Positions 36,370 to 47,861 of a DNA stretch of 64,000 nt are shown here, one piece after another. The position numbers and the translations under genes were made by a program. Position 1 is the first letter of the stretch, and each line of letters begins with the position of its first letter. Source of the DNA: Yoonia maritima (lineage in GTDB: Bacteria > Pseudomonadota > Alphaproteobacteria > Rhodobacterales > Rhodobacteraceae). The DNA is taken from the NCBI RefSeq assembly GCF_003003285.1, contig NZ_PVTP01000005.1, positions 124,001-188,000 of the forward strand, written 5' to 3'. Below the pieces are notes generated by a model. It saw only the letters and a list, made by a program, of their open reading frames with translations. It was not told the origin of the DNA and searched no databases.

Positions 36370-37578
36370 TTAGCCTTTCTTCTTGTTGAGAACGTCAAAG
36401 ACAACCGCAGCCAAAAGCACGAGGCCCTTGATGACTTGTTGCCAGTCAATACCGATCCCTAGGATCGACATGCCGTTATTCATCACCCCCATGATAAAGG
36501 CACCGATCACGGCACCTACGACGGTACCAACGCCACCCGCCATCGACGCACCGCCAATAAAGACAGCCGCGATCACGTCCAGTTCGAAACCAAGACCTGC
36601 TTTGGGGGTCGCGGTGTTAAGGCGCGCGGCAAAGACTAGACCAGCCAGCGCCGCCAGTACGCCCATGTTTGCGAAGGTAAAGAAGGTCAGCTTTTTACTG
36701 TTGATCCCAGACAGCATCGCCGCCTTTTCATTGCCGCCGATCGCATAAATCCGTCGCCCCATCGTCGTCCGAGACGTGATGAAGGAATAAACCGCAATCA
36801 ACAGCGCCATTACGATGAACACATTGGGCAAACCGCGGAAGTCAGCCATCAGCCAGCTCATGTAGATAAGCGCGATAAAGATCAGACCATTCTTGGCGGC
36901 AAAGAATACAAAAGGTTCTTCGACACTCCCTGTCTTCGTGGCCTCCATGCGGCTGCGCACGGCCAAGCCCACGATGATAAGCGCTACAAGCACTCCCAAG
37001 AAAAGAGAGAACAGGTTCAGATCTTCACCATTGAACAGGTCAGGGATGAATCCGGACGCGATTAGCTGAAACTGCTTGGGAAACGGGCCGACGGATTGAC
37101 CGGCGAGCAGCCAAAGTGTCAGACCCTTGAACACCAGCATCCCCGCCAAAGTCACAATGAACGATGGAATGCGTAGATAGGCGATCCAGAAACCTTGGGC
37201 CATACCGATGATCCCACCTGCGATCAGGCAAAGCACGGCGGCAATCGGATAAGGGATATCCCAATTCACGATCATCACAGCGGCAAGCGCACCAACAAAC
37301 CCCATAACGGACCCGACGGATAGGTCGATATGGCCCGCGACAATGACCAACAACATGCCCACGGCCATGATGATGATGTATGAATTTTGGAGGATCAGGT
37401 TGGTCAGATTGACCGGCTTTAGCAAAATACCGTCAGTCGTGATCTGAAAGAAGATCATGATCGCGACAAGCGCAAACAGAATCCCATATTCGCGCATGTG
37501 ACTGCGTAGGAATGACCAACTTGATTTGACCTCCATCTTGGGCTGATCGTCGGTGGTATTGGTGGTTGCCTGGGTCAT
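36370..37578 (-). CDS. gguB: Multiple-sugar ABC transporter permease (GguB/MmsB/XylH type)
   Basis: Membrane permease of 402 residues in the ribose/xylose (CUT2) class, with about ten helices from residue 35 to the end. Typical motifs are [60 protein letters not shown] and [20 protein letters not shown]. It works with the adjacent ATPase and ChvE-type binding protein to import arabinose, galactose or related sugars. Its start overlaps the ATPase stop by four bases. Confidence 0.92.
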   Translation of the reverse strand: MTQATTNTTDDQPKMEVKSSWSFLRSHMREYGILFALVAIMIFFQITTDGILLKPVNLTNLILQNSYIIIMAVGMLLVIVAGHIDLSVGSVMGFVGALAAVMIVNWDIPYPIAAVLCLIAGGIIGMAQGFWIAYLRIPSFIVTLAGMLVFKGLTLWLLAGQSVGPFPKQFQLIASGFIPDLFNGEDLNLFSLFLGVLVALIIVGLAVRSRMEATKTGSVEEPFVFFAAKNGLIFIALIYMSWLMADFRGLPNVFIVMALLIAVYSFITSRTTMGRRIYAIGGNEKAAMLSGINSKKLTFFTFANMGVLAALAGLVFAARLNTATPKAGLGFELDVIAAVFIGGASMAGGVGTVVGAVIGAFIMGVMNNGMSILGIGIDWQQVIKGLVLLAAVVFDVLNKKKG

Positions 37579-39107
37579 GCCTGGTCCCCTGATTTAATGA
37601 TGGTGGCCATGATTTTTTCTTGTGACGCGTCTTCGGTCGGCATTTCGCCCACAAAACGGCCTTCGTTCATGACATAAAGTCGGTCTGTGATGCCCAGCAG
37701 TTCGGGCAATTCAGACGAGATAACGATGATCGCTTTGCCTGATGCGGCCAGTTCGCGGATCACCGTGTAAATTTCGAATTTCGCGCCAACATCGATGCCC
37801 CGTGTAGGTTCATCAAGGATCAGCACATCAGGGTCGGAAAACAGCCATTTAGACAAAACGACCTTTTGTTGATTGCCCCCCGAAAGGTTCACCGTTTCCT
37901 GCTCAATCGAGCTGGACTTGATATTCAGTCGGTCACGATATTGGTTTCCGACAGCCACCTCTTTGGCGTTGTTCACTACGATCCCATTCGCAACCCCTTC
38001 AAGGTCGGCCAAGGGGACGTTGCGCCGGATCGTATCATCAAGCACCAAACCATAGGTTTTTCGATCTTCGGTCGCGTATGCCAGCCCCGCGTTAATCGCG
38101 CTGCGCACATTGGGCAGATGCACGGGTGCACCGTTGATCGACACCTCGCCACGGATGTGGGCACCATAGCTGCGCCCAAACAGCGACATCGCCAATTCGG
38201 TACGGCCAGCGCCCATCAAACCAGCGATACCAAGAACCTCACCCTTCTTTACAAAAAACGACACGTCTTTGACGACTTCGCGTTCGGCATGAAGCGGATG
38301 CGTGACGCACCAATTCTTGACCTCCATCGCGATCTCATCGCGGGCATGTGGGATGCGCGGCGGGTAGCGGTCATCAAGCGACCGACCAACCATATCGCGG
38401 ATGATATCATCTTCGCTGATGCCCGCACTGCAATCCAATCGCGACACAGCAGCACCGTCACGGATCACTGTAATCGTATCGGCGACGCGGGAAATCTCGT
38501 TCAGTTTATGCGAGATCAAGATCGAGGTAATGCCCCGAGATTTGAACTCTAGCAGCAGGTCCAACAGCTTTTCACTGTCGGTCTCATTCAAGGACGATGT
38601 TGGTTCGTCCAAAATCAAAAGGCGGACGTTTTTCGATAGTGCCTTTGCGATCTCAACCAGTTGCTGTTTGCCTAGGCCTAGGTTGTCGACAATCGTATCT
38701 GGGTGTTCGTCTAATCCGACGCGGGCCAAAACTTCGGCGGCACCTTTGCGGGTACTGCGCCAGTCGATCACGCCACGGTTGGCACGCTCGTTGCCCAAAA
38801 AGATGTTTTCTGCCACCGACAAAAGCGGCACCAGCGCCAGCTCTTGGTGGATAATGATGATACCTTCGTCTTCGCTATCCCGGATGCTGCCAAAGCTTTT
38901 GACTTGACCGTCATAAACAATGTCACCCGTGTAGGTGCCATGTGGGTAAACACCTGAAAGCACCTTCATTAGGGTCGATTTTCCGGCACCGTTTTCGCCG
39001 ACCAAGGCATGAATTTCACCCTTGGCCACGGACAGGTTCACCTGATCAAGCGCTTTAACACCCGGGAATTCCTTGGTGATCGCGCGCATTTCTAGAATTG
39101 TTGACAT
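37575..39107 (-). CDS. gguA: Multiple-sugar ABC transporter ATP-binding protein (GguA/MmsA type)
   Basis: ATPase of 510 residues with two nucleotide-binding domains fused in tandem, as in RbsA/XylG. Domain 1 has Walker [13 protein letters not shown] and Walker [14 protein letters not shown]. Domain 2 has the degenerate Walker [13 protein letters not shown], the signature [15 protein letters not shown] and Walker [17 protein letters not shown]. It follows the chvE gene after a 113-base gap that holds a strong hairpin, and couples to the permease gene. Confidence 0.94.
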   Translation of the reverse strand: MSTILEMRAITKEFPGVKALDQVNLSVAKGEIHALVGENGAGKSTLMKVLSGVYPHGTYTGDIVYDGQVKSFGSIRDSEDEGIIIIHQELALVPLLSVAENIFLGNERANRGVIDWRSTRKGAAEVLARVGLDEHPDTIVDNLGLGKQQLVEIAKALSKNVRLLILDEPTSSLNETDSEKLLDLLLEFKSRGITSILISHKLNEISRVADTITVIRDGAAVSRLDCSAGISEDDIIRDMVGRSLDDRYPPRIPHARDEIAMEVKNWCVTHPLHAEREVVKDVSFFVKKGEVLGIAGLMGAGRTELAMSLFGRSYGAHIRGEVSINGAPVHLPNVRSAINAGLAYATEDRKTYGLVLDDTIRRNVPLADLEGVANGIVVNNAKEVAVGNQYRDRLNIKSSSIEQETVNLSGGNQQKVVLSKWLFSDPDVLILDEPTRGIDVGAKFEIYTVIRELAASGKAIIVISSELPELLGITDRLYVMNEGRFVGEMPTEDASQEKIMATIIKSGDQA

Positions 39108-39135
39108 TTACGGCTCTCGTCTGAGCTAGAATAGG

Positions 39136-39173
39136 TGGTTCCCGCCTTGAAATAGGGGACCGGGCGGGAACCA
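39136..39173 (-). other. Intercistronic hairpin between chvE and gguA
   Basis: A perfect 11-base inverted repeat (TGGTTCCCGCC / GGCGGGAACCA) with a 16-base spacer lies between the binding-protein gene and the ATPase gene. There is no T-run after it. Such hairpins after binding-protein genes commonly stabilise the upstream mRNA or cause partial termination, giving more binding protein than membrane components. Confidence 0.65.
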
Positions 39174-39220
39174 AATTGATGGCAAGCATGAACAACACTC
39201 GCCATCACGGGAGCGGTTGA

Positions 39221-40282
39221 TTACTCGATTTGGTCGGCAGTGTAATAGCCGCTTTCAAGCAGAACAGATTCCCAGTTTTCAGCTGTCACTGCGACAGGCT
39301 CTAACAGGTAAGACGGCACGACTTTTACGCCGTTGTCGTATGTTGTTGTGTCGTTGATTTCAGGCTCGCCGTCATTCAACAGGGCTTCGACCATACCAAC
39401 AGTCACACGGGCCAGTTCACGAGTGTCTTTAAACACTGTGGAATACTGCTCGCCTGCGATCATGGATTTGACAGACGGCACTTCGGCGTCCTGACCGGAA
39501 ACGATTGGCATTGCCATATCGCCAGATCCATAGCCCACGCCTTTCAGCGAAGAAAGGATACCAATCGACAGACCATCATAAGGCGACAGAACACCGTGAA
39601 TTGTTGTGTCGGTGTAGTTGGCAGATAGCAGGTTATCCATACGCGCCTGCGCAACGGAACCATCCCAACGAAGCGTACCAACAGTATCCATACCCATTTG
39701 ACCGGACTGGATCACGATATCACCAGAATCGATCATTGGCTGAAGAACAGACATACCGCCGTCATAAAAGAAGTAAGCGTTGTTGTCGTCTGGGCTACCC
39801 CCGAACAGTTCAACGTTCCAAGGTTTGTCATCAGGGAATCGTTCCTGAAGACCATCAACGATTGTTGTTGCCTGCTGAACGCCAACCTTAAAGTTATCGA
39901 ATGTCGCGTAATAGCTGACGTCGCCGCTGTCGCGGATCAGTCGGTCATAGGCCACAACTTCGATATCGGACGCTGCCGCGTTGGCCAGTGCGTTCGACAG
40001 TGTCGTGCCGTCAATCGCTGCGATAACCAGAACATCAACACCTTTGGTGATCATGTTTTCGATCTGCGCAAGCTGGTTAGGAATGTCGTCTTCTGCATAT
40101 TGCAGATCAACTTCGTATCCGGCCGCTTCAAACTGCTGCACCATGTTTTCGCCGTCAGCGATCCAACGTGCAGATGATTTCGTTGGCATCGCGATACCAA
40201 CATAACCTGCGTCCTGCGCAATCGCGCTTGACCCCAATGCCACCAATGCTGTGGTCGCGAGAATTGTCTTAAAACCAGTCAT
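39221..40282 (-). CDS. chvE: ChvE-type multiple-sugar-binding periplasmic protein
   Basis: Periplasmic binding protein of 353 residues. A signal peptide ([20 protein letters not shown] plus IAQ) precedes the mature N-terminus [20 protein letters not shown]. The class I sugar-binding fold shows in [20 protein letters not shown] and YDRLI. ChvE of Agrobacterium binds arabinose, galactose, glucuronate and other pectin sugars, and the gguA-gguB-gguC order downstream is the same here. GGAGG stands seven bases before the ATG. It is divergent from the LysR gene. Confidence 0.93.
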   Translation of the reverse strand: MTGFKTILATTALVALGSSAIAQDAGYVGIAMPTKSSARWIADGENMVQQFEAAGYEVDLQYAEDDIPNQLAQIENMITKGVDVLVIAAIDGTTLSNALANAAASDIEVVAYDRLIRDSGDVSYYATFDNFKVGVQQATTIVDGLQERFPDDKPWNVELFGGSPDDNNAYFFYDGGMSVLQPMIDSGDIVIQSGQMGMDTVGTLRWDGSVAQARMDNLLSANYTDTTIHGVLSPYDGLSIGILSSLKGVGYGSGDMAMPIVSGQDAEVPSVKSMIAGEQYSTVFKDTRELARVTVGMVEALLNDGEPEINDTTTYDNGVKVVPSYLLEPVAVTAENWESVLLESGYYTADQIE

Positions 40283-40474
40283 ATTTTCCTCCCTGGCGCA
40301 TCGCAGCACGGAATACAGGCCCGATGCATTGTCCATTTGCCACCTCGCGTGGGATCAATTTCCATCCCCACCACGCTTGGTACGCGCCGGACAGTCGCAA
40401 TCTTCGTCATTGCAATCAAATCAGAAATTAGACATTGGATATATATAATTTGATATATGAAGTGATCAACGCGC

Positions 40475-41443
40475 ATGGCGAAATCTGTATCTGAAACTGG
40501 TCAAACAGCACGACTTATCCAACGTGGGCTTCGGTTCTCTCAACTTCGGCTGATTGTATGCGTCGAAGACACGGGTCAAATCTCGACGGCGGCGGATCAG
40601 TTAGGGATGACACAGCCCGCCGCATCGCGACTGTTATCAGAGCTTGAAAAAACATCTGGCTGCAAACTGTACGAGCGCCATCCACGCGGTGTCGACTTAA
40701 CCGAAGCCGGGCATGTCCTTGCCGCTCGTGCCCGCAAGACGCTTCAGGAACTAGACAGTGCATTCGATGAAATCAGCCTTATTAACAGCGGCGCACGCGG
40801 AATTGTACGGATAGGAACTGTCACCGGACCAGGACTAGAGCTCATCTTGCCGGTCGTAAGGGAACTGCGTGTGACCTATCCCGACATTGAATTTGATGTG
40901 CTGGTAGATACATCCGACAAATTATCCGAGGCGCTGCTTGCGCATAATCTCGATTTCTATCTCGGCCGTGTTTTAGGAAATACCGATCCCCGTGCCGTCA
41001 CATTGCGCCCCGTCGGGCCGGAACCAATCGCGCTCGTTGTGCGAAATGGGCACCCACTTTTGCGGAATACAAACTTAACGCTAAAGGACTGCTTGGCATA
41101 CGATTGGGTCATGCAGGCAACAAACGGCCTCATGCGGTCGGCAACCGAGACATATCTGCTTGAACACGACTTAGAACCGCCAGCGCGGGTGCTGAGTACG
41201 TCATCACTTCTTCTTACGATGGGGTTAATCAGTGACACGAATGCGATCACACCAATTGCGCGATCCGTGGCCGAGCTTTTTACGAATCCTGCCCAACTCG
41301 GCAGCAATGTTCGCATTCTTGATGTCGCTCATGACATGTCCGTTGGGGCATATGCATTAATCCAGCGACGCGGGTCCGACCCAAGCCCCGCCGTTCGACG
41401 TGTGCTAAACCAACTGAAAGCGCGACTTGATCAGATTTCTTGA
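40475..41443 (+). CDS. LysR-family regulator (GbpR-like)
   Basis: Regulator of 322 residues. The N-terminal winged HTH (about 18-80) reads FSQLRLIVCVEDTGQISTAA and DQLGMTQPAASRLLSELEK. The periplasmic-binding-protein-like effector domain follows from about residue 105. In Agrobacterium a LysR protein (GbpR) divergent from chvE controls chvE and senses arabinose, galactose and fucose; the arrangement here is the same. A dyad TTGAT-N10-ATCAA (40450-40469) lies just before the start codon and fits autoregulation weakly. The 3' end overlaps the convergent pectinesterase gene by 13 bases. Confidence 0.88.
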   Translation: MAKSVSETGQTARLIQRGLRFSQLRLIVCVEDTGQISTAADQLGMTQPAASRLLSELEKTSGCKLYERHPRGVDLTEAGHVLAARARKTLQELDSAFDEISLINSGARGIVRIGTVTGPGLELILPVVRELRVTYPDIEFDVLVDTSDKLSEALLAHNLDFYLGRVLGNTDPRAVTLRPVGPEPIALVVRNGHPLLRNTNLTLKDCLAYDWVMQATNGLMRSATETYLLEHDLEPPARVLSTSSLLLTMGLISDTNAITPIARSVAELFTNPAQLGSNVRILDVAHDMSVGAYALIQRRGSDPSPAVRRVLNQLKARLDQIS

Positions 41444-42813
41444 TTATCGAATTCAGCTAGAAAAACAGTATCAGGCGAAACATCTGACAGATCCACAGGC
41501 TGCGCCGGTAGCCAATCAGAAAGGGCAGACGTCACATCGGCTGCGCGGAACTGTACGGGACGAAACCGTGCATTCCACACGCCGGGCGTATATTCACCAT
41601 CACGGCCGAAAGTCCCCCCGTTCCAGTCATCCCATGGCGCTGCCGGGTTGATATGCGCGCCAATTTTAGAACGCAAAATAACACACTTGCCGACGGCTTC
41701 TAGCGTGGCGCGACTGATCGTTCCATTTGGTTCATTGTATTCTGACACATGATCAAGATCACAAGTATAATCCAGTACGGACGGCACGCCATACGGCGTT
41801 GCCCGTACAGATTCGAACCATTGTCGCCCTAAACTGAATCGCCCTGCCAACGCGTTTTCACTGCCATCATGCGCAAACGTGCATGCGCTGAACACAAATC
41901 CAAATGATGTGCGGATATTCGTGCTTGGTGCCGCCACCCACGCATGAAGCGCGCGTGATCCGCGCGACACAATCGTGCAGTCGGTGAAATAGGCAGTCGT
42001 TTGACCAAATATAAAATCCACATCGCCAGCGATTTTACAGCCCTTAAAGTACGACCGTGACGTCGTGAAAGGAGCAGGTGATTTCAGGTAAAGCGTGTCT
42101 TGGAAGCTTTCGAGATGCAGGTTCTCACAATGCACTTGATCTGCACCTGCAACTAGTAAAGCCACAGCCTGATGTTGCCCGGTGCTTTGCTGAAAATCAG
42201 CGCGGGTCGCACCACTATCGTCTGCGCCCTGCGGCAACCGATCCGCGTTATAAGTATTAACCAGTGTCATGTTTCGAAGCTGACAACCGTCGTTTTCAAC
42301 CCGCACCACCGACGTATTCGCCGTCGTGATCTTACTGTGCGCAGAAATTCGGTCAAATATCGCAATAATTTCGGGGGCATGTCCCGTAAACAGACCTGCA
42401 AATCGGTCTTGATATTCCTCCCCCGGCATTTCCGCATCAACATTTGCAGAAATCTTGGTGCGGCTCGGATCCGCGTCCATTCCATAAATCGTGACCGGAA
42501 CAGCCCGGCCCTGCCAAGTAATCTGAGGAATAAAGACCGGACCTTTGTATTCGCCCGGCTCTAAGCCGATATAAATGCGATCAGGACCAGCGCATTCAGT
42601 CACGGCTTGGTTCACAACGTCGGCTAAACCCAGTTCTGGTGTGCCAATATAATCCGGGTCGCACACAACCTGCCCCGCCATGAACTCATCCAACCATGGA
42701 CACCACGGATCAACCGTTTCGTCTCCTGCAACACCTGTACAACGCAACACATTGGCAGCTGAATACTCAACAGCTTGTGCCTTAGTTAATTGAGGACGCA
42801 GAACATTAGCCAA
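41431..42813 (-). CDS. Pectin methylesterase (CE8, PemB/YbhC-like) without signal peptide
   Basis: Carbohydrate esterase of 460 residues that removes methyl esters from galacturonate units. Catalytic landmarks of family CE8 are all present: Gln in GQHQAVALLV, Asp in ESFQDTLYLKS, Asp in GDVDFIFGQTTAYF and Arg in SLGRQW. The length and segment order resemble PemB, which acts on short oligomers, rather than secreted PemA. The N-terminus (MANVLRPQLTKAQAVEYSAA) has no signal sequence or lipobox, so a cytoplasmic enzyme acting on imported oligomers is inferred. It is the last gene of the pectin ABC operon and overlaps the GH105 gene by eight bases. Confidence 0.87.
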   Translation of the reverse strand: MANVLRPQLTKAQAVEYSAANVLRCTGVAGDETVDPWCPWLDEFMAGQVVCDPDYIGTPELGLADVVNQAVTECAGPDRIYIGLEPGEYKGPVFIPQITWQGRAVPVTIYGMDADPSRTKISANVDAEMPGEEYQDRFAGLFTGHAPEIIAIFDRISAHSKITTANTSVVRVENDGCQLRNMTLVNTYNADRLPQGADDSGATRADFQQSTGQHQAVALLVAGADQVHCENLHLESFQDTLYLKSPAPFTTSRSYFKGCKIAGDVDFIFGQTTAYFTDCTIVSRGSRALHAWVAAPSTNIRTSFGFVFSACTFAHDGSENALAGRFSLGRQWFESVRATPYGVPSVLDYTCDLDHVSEYNEPNGTISRATLEAVGKCVILRSKIGAHINPAAPWDDWNGGTFGRDGEYTPGVWNARFRPVQFRAADVTSALSDWLPAQPVDLSDVSPDTVFLAEFDNQEI

Positions 42814-43891
42814 CGGCGCGTTCCTTTTTGATTTCTAAGGATAACGCATAGGCCGTGATTAATGGTGAAACACCTTTGGGATCATCAGAACAAATCTTTT
42901 CGCTGACATAATACTCTGCGCTGCCGTCACGATAGCGCCCTTCGAACGGACCAAGTCCAGCAACCCAGCACATGTCAAACATCTCTAGCTGACCATCGGG
43001 GCGTTGGCGCACGGTTTGATCAATCAGCGTATCGACGAGCTCATCATAATTGGCGGGCAAAATGCCGATCCGTGATGCTTTGACCAGCGCATATACAAAC
43101 ATCGCAGACGCCGAAGATTCTTGATAGTTTTGAACAAGATCGGGGCGGTCAATAACCTGAAGCCACAGTCCGTCGGGCTTACGTAGTTCATAAATTTTCT
43201 CAAGCAATTCAACCGTGTCTTGGCGCAAAGGTGCGAACTCTTGCTCTGATACGACTTCGGCAATATCGACAAGCGCCATGGCAACCCAACCAATTGCACG
43301 AGACCAAAAAGCGGCAGAATGACCCGTCTTTTTATCCGCCCAAGGCTGCATTCGCGCTTCGTCATATGCATGCGCGAATAGGCCTGATTTTGCGTCGCGA
43401 TTGGTATTCAGCGCGGTGGCAATTTGCGTCAGCGAATCTTGCACCATCGCCTGATCACCGATTGCCTGCGCATAACCCACCTGAAATGTCGGCCCCATAT
43501 ACAAACCGTCCAACCAAATTTGCCAAGGGTAACGCAACTTATGCCAATATACGCCAGACTTTGTACGCGGATGATGTTTCAGTTGCAGCGCAAGGTAATC
43601 AGCCGCAACCATATATTTTGGATCACCCGTTTGCGCGTGAAGATAAACCAAAGCGCGCCCAGACAGGATGTGATCAATATTATATTCTGACGGATCGTAC
43701 CCAACCGGCAATGACGCATCGGTTAGTTGTCCGTCGACCAAACGCTTTAGGTGGTCAAGCCAGCGATCTTCGCCCGTCGCCTGATGCATCGCTTCGAGCC
43801 CACGATAGACAAGCCCGTCTTCATAGCACCATGATCCACCTTTATAGTATTTATGATCACGCGCGTAGGCATCAAAATAGTCACTTAGCAT
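42806..43891 (-). CDS. GH105 unsaturated (rhamno)galacturonyl hydrolase
   Basis: Alpha/alpha-barrel hydrolase of 361 residues that releases 4,5-unsaturated galacturonate from the non-reducing end of lyase-cut pectin oligomers. The key acidic residues are Asp73 in EYNIDHILSGRAL and Asp128 in WLDGLYMGPTF. Their 55-residue separation equals that of Asp88 and Asp143 in Bacillus YteR. HPRTKSGVYWHKLRYPWQ is typical of the family. No signal peptide is present. The product feeds KdgF and KduI-KduD encoded in the neighbouring operon. It lies between the GH28 and CE8 genes. Confidence 0.9.
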   Translation of the reverse strand: MLSDYFDAYARDHKYYKGGSWCYEDGLVYRGLEAMHQATGEDRWLDHLKRLVDGQLTDASLPVGYDPSEYNIDHILSGRALVYLHAQTGDPKYMVAADYLALQLKHHPRTKSGVYWHKLRYPWQIWLDGLYMGPTFQVGYAQAIGDQAMVQDSLTQIATALNTNRDAKSGLFAHAYDEARMQPWADKKTGHSAAFWSRAIGWVAMALVDIAEVVSEQEFAPLRQDTVELLEKIYELRKPDGLWLQVIDRPDLVQNYQESSASAMFVYALVKASRIGILPANYDELVDTLIDQTVRQRPDGQLEMFDMCWVAGLGPFEGRYRDGSAEYYVSEKICSDDPKGVSPLITAYALSLEIKKERAVG

Positions 43892-43893
43892 GG

Positions 43894-45393
43894 CTAGATT
43901 TCCTCTGGTGAAAGCACGGTCAGATCACCGCCCAATCTGGCAAATTCAGTAATAATTCCTGCGTGAAGTTCTGGGCCTACGTTGCTAGCCATCACGGGAA
44001 CGCCCGGTGTTGCATTGGGATCGTAAGACACCCAAAATCCATCAACCGAAATCCCTATAATCGGCGCTTCGGGTAACCCGATAAGAGCAGCGGCAGCATG
44101 CTGCACGCCCTTTGCCATCACGTTCCTAAGTGTAATGTCGGTAACCAACGGGGTTGTTTCATCGACTGGTGCGGGATCACGCGTTTGAACTGCATCACTG
44201 CGACCGTCAGGATCGCAAAAGTAAAATGCGTTCACGGCCAAAGGCGTAGCAACATTTTCCATGTGAACCATATCAAGCGCGATCCGTGCGACTTTGCCAC
44301 CGCGCCCGCGCCGGGTCTTAATCCGCACACCACGGTCCGTACCATCAAATGTGCAACGCGTAATCGTCACATCGGTAATGTCACCGCTCATTTCAGAGCC
44401 CAGCACCACCGCACCGTGCCCGCGTTCCATCAGGCAGTTACGGATAGTCAGCCGGGTTGTCGGGGCCAAATGACGGTTATCCCCCTTTTGCCGCTTACCA
44501 GCTTTGACCGCGATGCAGTCGTCGCCGACCGATATCCGCAGCCCAACCACCTGCGTATCAACGCAACTTTCCGGATTGAAGCCATCGGTGTTTGGGCTGT
44601 CTGGCGGATTCTGAATAAACATTGCCGCAGCAGTAAGATTTGAGCAATGAAACGGATGCACCGTCCAAGAAGGTGAATTCGCGACAGTTATCCCGCTTAG
44701 GGTGACATTCTGACAATGTGCCAAAAACAATGTACGTGGGCGTCGCGCGCCATCTCGGGTTTCTTTTGGCCAGCTCCACCAGTCGCCACTATCACCGCCA
44801 CCGTCGATGCGGCCCAGCCCGGTGATCGTCAAATTTTCACACCCGATCGCAGTAATTGGTGACGCAAAACTCGCTTCGGGAAGACCTTCCCAAGTACCGA
44901 CATTCACTCCGTTTTCGTCCCAAGCAGGAAGAATAGGCCAGTCTGTACGGTCACCCGGCGCGGCGATTTCGGCACCTTTCGCCAAGTACAATGTCATATC
45001 ACTGCGTAGAAATATTGGTTTAGCAACATATCTGCCGGCTGGTACGTATAGCGTCCCACCAATCGGCAACGCATCAATCGCCGCCGCAAACGCAGGCGCG
45101 TTATCAACACTGCCAGTAGCTGCACCAAAGTCAGTTAAATCGATTAGGCCTGCACATGGCGGCGTCTGAAACGTTGCCACCCCCATTGCCGCGCGAAACT
45201 CATAGTTTGTGTCAGGCTCTAGCGCATCCAGAAACACTGAAACCGTAGTGGCTTCGCCTGTATGAACGGGTTCATTTCCGGCCCTTGCCAACGACCACGC
45301 AATAGGTTCAGCGAGATGATATAGCGCCTGATCAGGCGATAGCAGTACCGTGGCCGTGCGTGGTGTCACAGCAATAATTTCAATAACAGACAT
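43894..45393 (-). CDS. GH28 exo-polygalacturonase-type glycoside hydrolase
   Basis: Protein of 499 residues. An N-terminal fibronectin III-like stretch (about 1-80) precedes a right-handed beta-helix. GH28 active-site motifs are complete: SPNTDGF, the Asp pair in SVGDDCIAVKAG, GHGAVVLGSE and RIKTRRGRGG. It would release galacturonate (or a digalacturonate) from saturated oligogalacturonides. No signal peptide is visible at MSVIEIIAVTPRT, as in intracellular exo-polygalacturonases of Thermotoga. The longer open frame (to 45444) adds 17 residues with no ribosome binding site. It follows the binding-protein gene by 60 bases. Confidence 0.88.
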   Translation of the reverse strand: MSVIEIIAVTPRTATVLLSPDQALYHLAEPIAWSLARAGNEPVHTGEATTVSVFLDALEPDTNYEFRAAMGVATFQTPPCAGLIDLTDFGAATGSVDNAPAFAAAIDALPIGGTLYVPAGRYVAKPIFLRSDMTLYLAKGAEIAAPGDRTDWPILPAWDENGVNVGTWEGLPEASFASPITAIGCENLTITGLGRIDGGGDSGDWWSWPKETRDGARRPRTLFLAHCQNVTLSGITVANSPSWTVHPFHCSNLTAAAMFIQNPPDSPNTDGFNPESCVDTQVVGLRISVGDDCIAVKAGKRQKGDNRHLAPTTRLTIRNCLMERGHGAVVLGSEMSGDITDVTITRCTFDGTDRGVRIKTRRGRGGKVARIALDMVHMENVATPLAVNAFYFCDPDGRSDAVQTRDPAPVDETTPLVTDITLRNVMAKGVQHAAAALIGLPEAPIIGISVDGFWVSYDPNATPGVPVMASNVGPELHAGIITEFARLGGDLTVLSPEEI

Positions 45394-45453
45394 GGGATAA
45401 CCAATTAGGTTTGAGATAGGTAGCGCCGCAAACCACGGCGCCACCCAAAGGAT

Positions 45454-46719
45454 TTATTTAATGTCTTCAAGCGCCTCGTTGATGCCATACAGCATGTCAT
45501 CGGCGGCGGTTTCCGCGTCGATTTCACCGTAAGCAAATAGCTCTAGGTTATCGGACATCGCTGAACGCACATCTGGGTGCTCCATGAAGGGGTGGATTGC
45601 TGGGCCTTCGGCATCCAGAACCAACTGCTGCGCTGCTGACTGTTCTGGCGCAATAGCACCTGCGTCCGATAGCAATGCCTTTGCCGCGCTTGAACTTGGG
45701 ACGCCACGTGCGGTTCCCATTGCAGCAACACCTTCGGGTTCATTCAACAGGCAATTCAGCACTTCTGCCGCGGCCTCTTGGTGATCCGAGTTAGCCGAGA
45801 TCGAGAACACCATCGACGACTTGCGATAGATGCCCTCGGTCTGCTGGCCATCCTGGGAAAGGATACCGGTGTAAATGACCTCTTGGCCTTCATCCAAAGG
45901 ATCAGAGATTTTGAAATAGGTTGAATCCCATTGGTAAGTGCCTGCGATTTCACCGCGTGACCAGCGTGGGTTTTCGTGCAAGGCAACGTTGCCTGCAGCC
46001 GCACGATCACGCCATGCTTCGATGACATGTTCATCAACCATTGCTTGATACATCTCGATCGCGTCAACCAGTTCTTCCTTGGTCCAAAGAACTGTGTTTG
46101 TCGCAGGATCAATCAACGGCTTGCCCGTTTTTTGGGTACCGTACAGTGTGATGATTAGCGCGGCGTCTAGACCGGCGGCCTCGAACGGATAAAAATCTTC
46201 GCCAAGCGTGTCGCGGAACACCGGACCAGCAGCCATCAGTTCAGCCCAAGTAGTTGGGATCGCAAGGCCGGCGGCCTCAAAGCTGTTTTTGTTAAACACA
46301 AACAGGCGACCTGTTGTTGAAACGGATAAACCGTTCAACGCACCATTCATTGTGCCCGCTTCGATTTGTGCAGCATCCCAGCTGGATAGATCAATCGTGT
46401 CGGACAGTTGGTTCATGTCAGCAAAACCAGTGCCGTCTGCAGACAGGATTGGTAGCCATGGCCAGTTAATCTGCATGATGTCGGCTTCGGTGCCACCAGC
46501 AACCTGCGTCACGACTTTTTCAAAGTGACCAGACCAGCCTGTGAATTCTGGGCTGATTGTATGACCATGCTTTGCACCACAAACCTCAAGCGCAGCCTGG
46601 GTTGCAGCGTGACGGCTATCACCGCCCCACCAGCTCATGCGGAGTTCGTCTGCGGTGGCCGATCCGGCCAAAATAGTCGAGGTCAGCGCGACCCCTAGAA
46701 GTGTCTTCATATGCGTCAT
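45454..46719 (-). CDS. Sugar ABC transporter substrate-binding protein (pectin oligosaccharide, TogB-like)
   Basis: Periplasmic binding protein of 421 residues. The signal peptide (MTHMKTLLGVALTSTILAGS, ending ATA) is followed by DELRMSWWGGDSRHAATQAA. The class fits family 1 extracellular binding proteins (CUT1), with ADIMQINWPWLPIL and WDSTYFKISDPLDEG in the expected places. GGAGG precedes the ATG. Unusually, it lies after the ATPase gene rather than at the head of the cassette. Co-transcription with GH28, GH105 and CE8 enzymes points to oligogalacturonides as ligand, as for Dickeya TogMNAB. Confidence 0.87.
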   Translation of the reverse strand: MTHMKTLLGVALTSTILAGSATADELRMSWWGGDSRHAATQAALEVCGAKHGHTISPEFTGWSGHFEKVVTQVAGGTEADIMQINWPWLPILSADGTGFADMNQLSDTIDLSSWDAAQIEAGTMNGALNGLSVSTTGRLFVFNKNSFEAAGLAIPTTWAELMAAGPVFRDTLGEDFYPFEAAGLDAALIITLYGTQKTGKPLIDPATNTVLWTKEELVDAIEMYQAMVDEHVIEAWRDRAAAGNVALHENPRWSRGEIAGTYQWDSTYFKISDPLDEGQEVIYTGILSQDGQQTEGIYRKSSMVFSISANSDHQEAAAEVLNCLLNEPEGVAAMGTARGVPSSSAAKALLSDAGAIAPEQSAAQQLVLDAEGPAIHPFMEHPDVRSAMSDNLELFAYGEIDAETAADDMLYGINEALEDIK

Positions 46720-46742
46720 TTGGTTTCCTCCCTTTGACGTTT

Positions 46743-47860
<1,118 letters not shown>

Positions 47861-47861
<1 letters not shown>

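Noticed and set aside
40450-40469. Dyad TTGAT-N10-ATCAA before the LysR gene as a defined operator
   Set aside because: It lies only five bases from the start codon in an A+T-rich stretch, and short LysR-type dyads occur by chance there. It is kept only as a remark under the gene.
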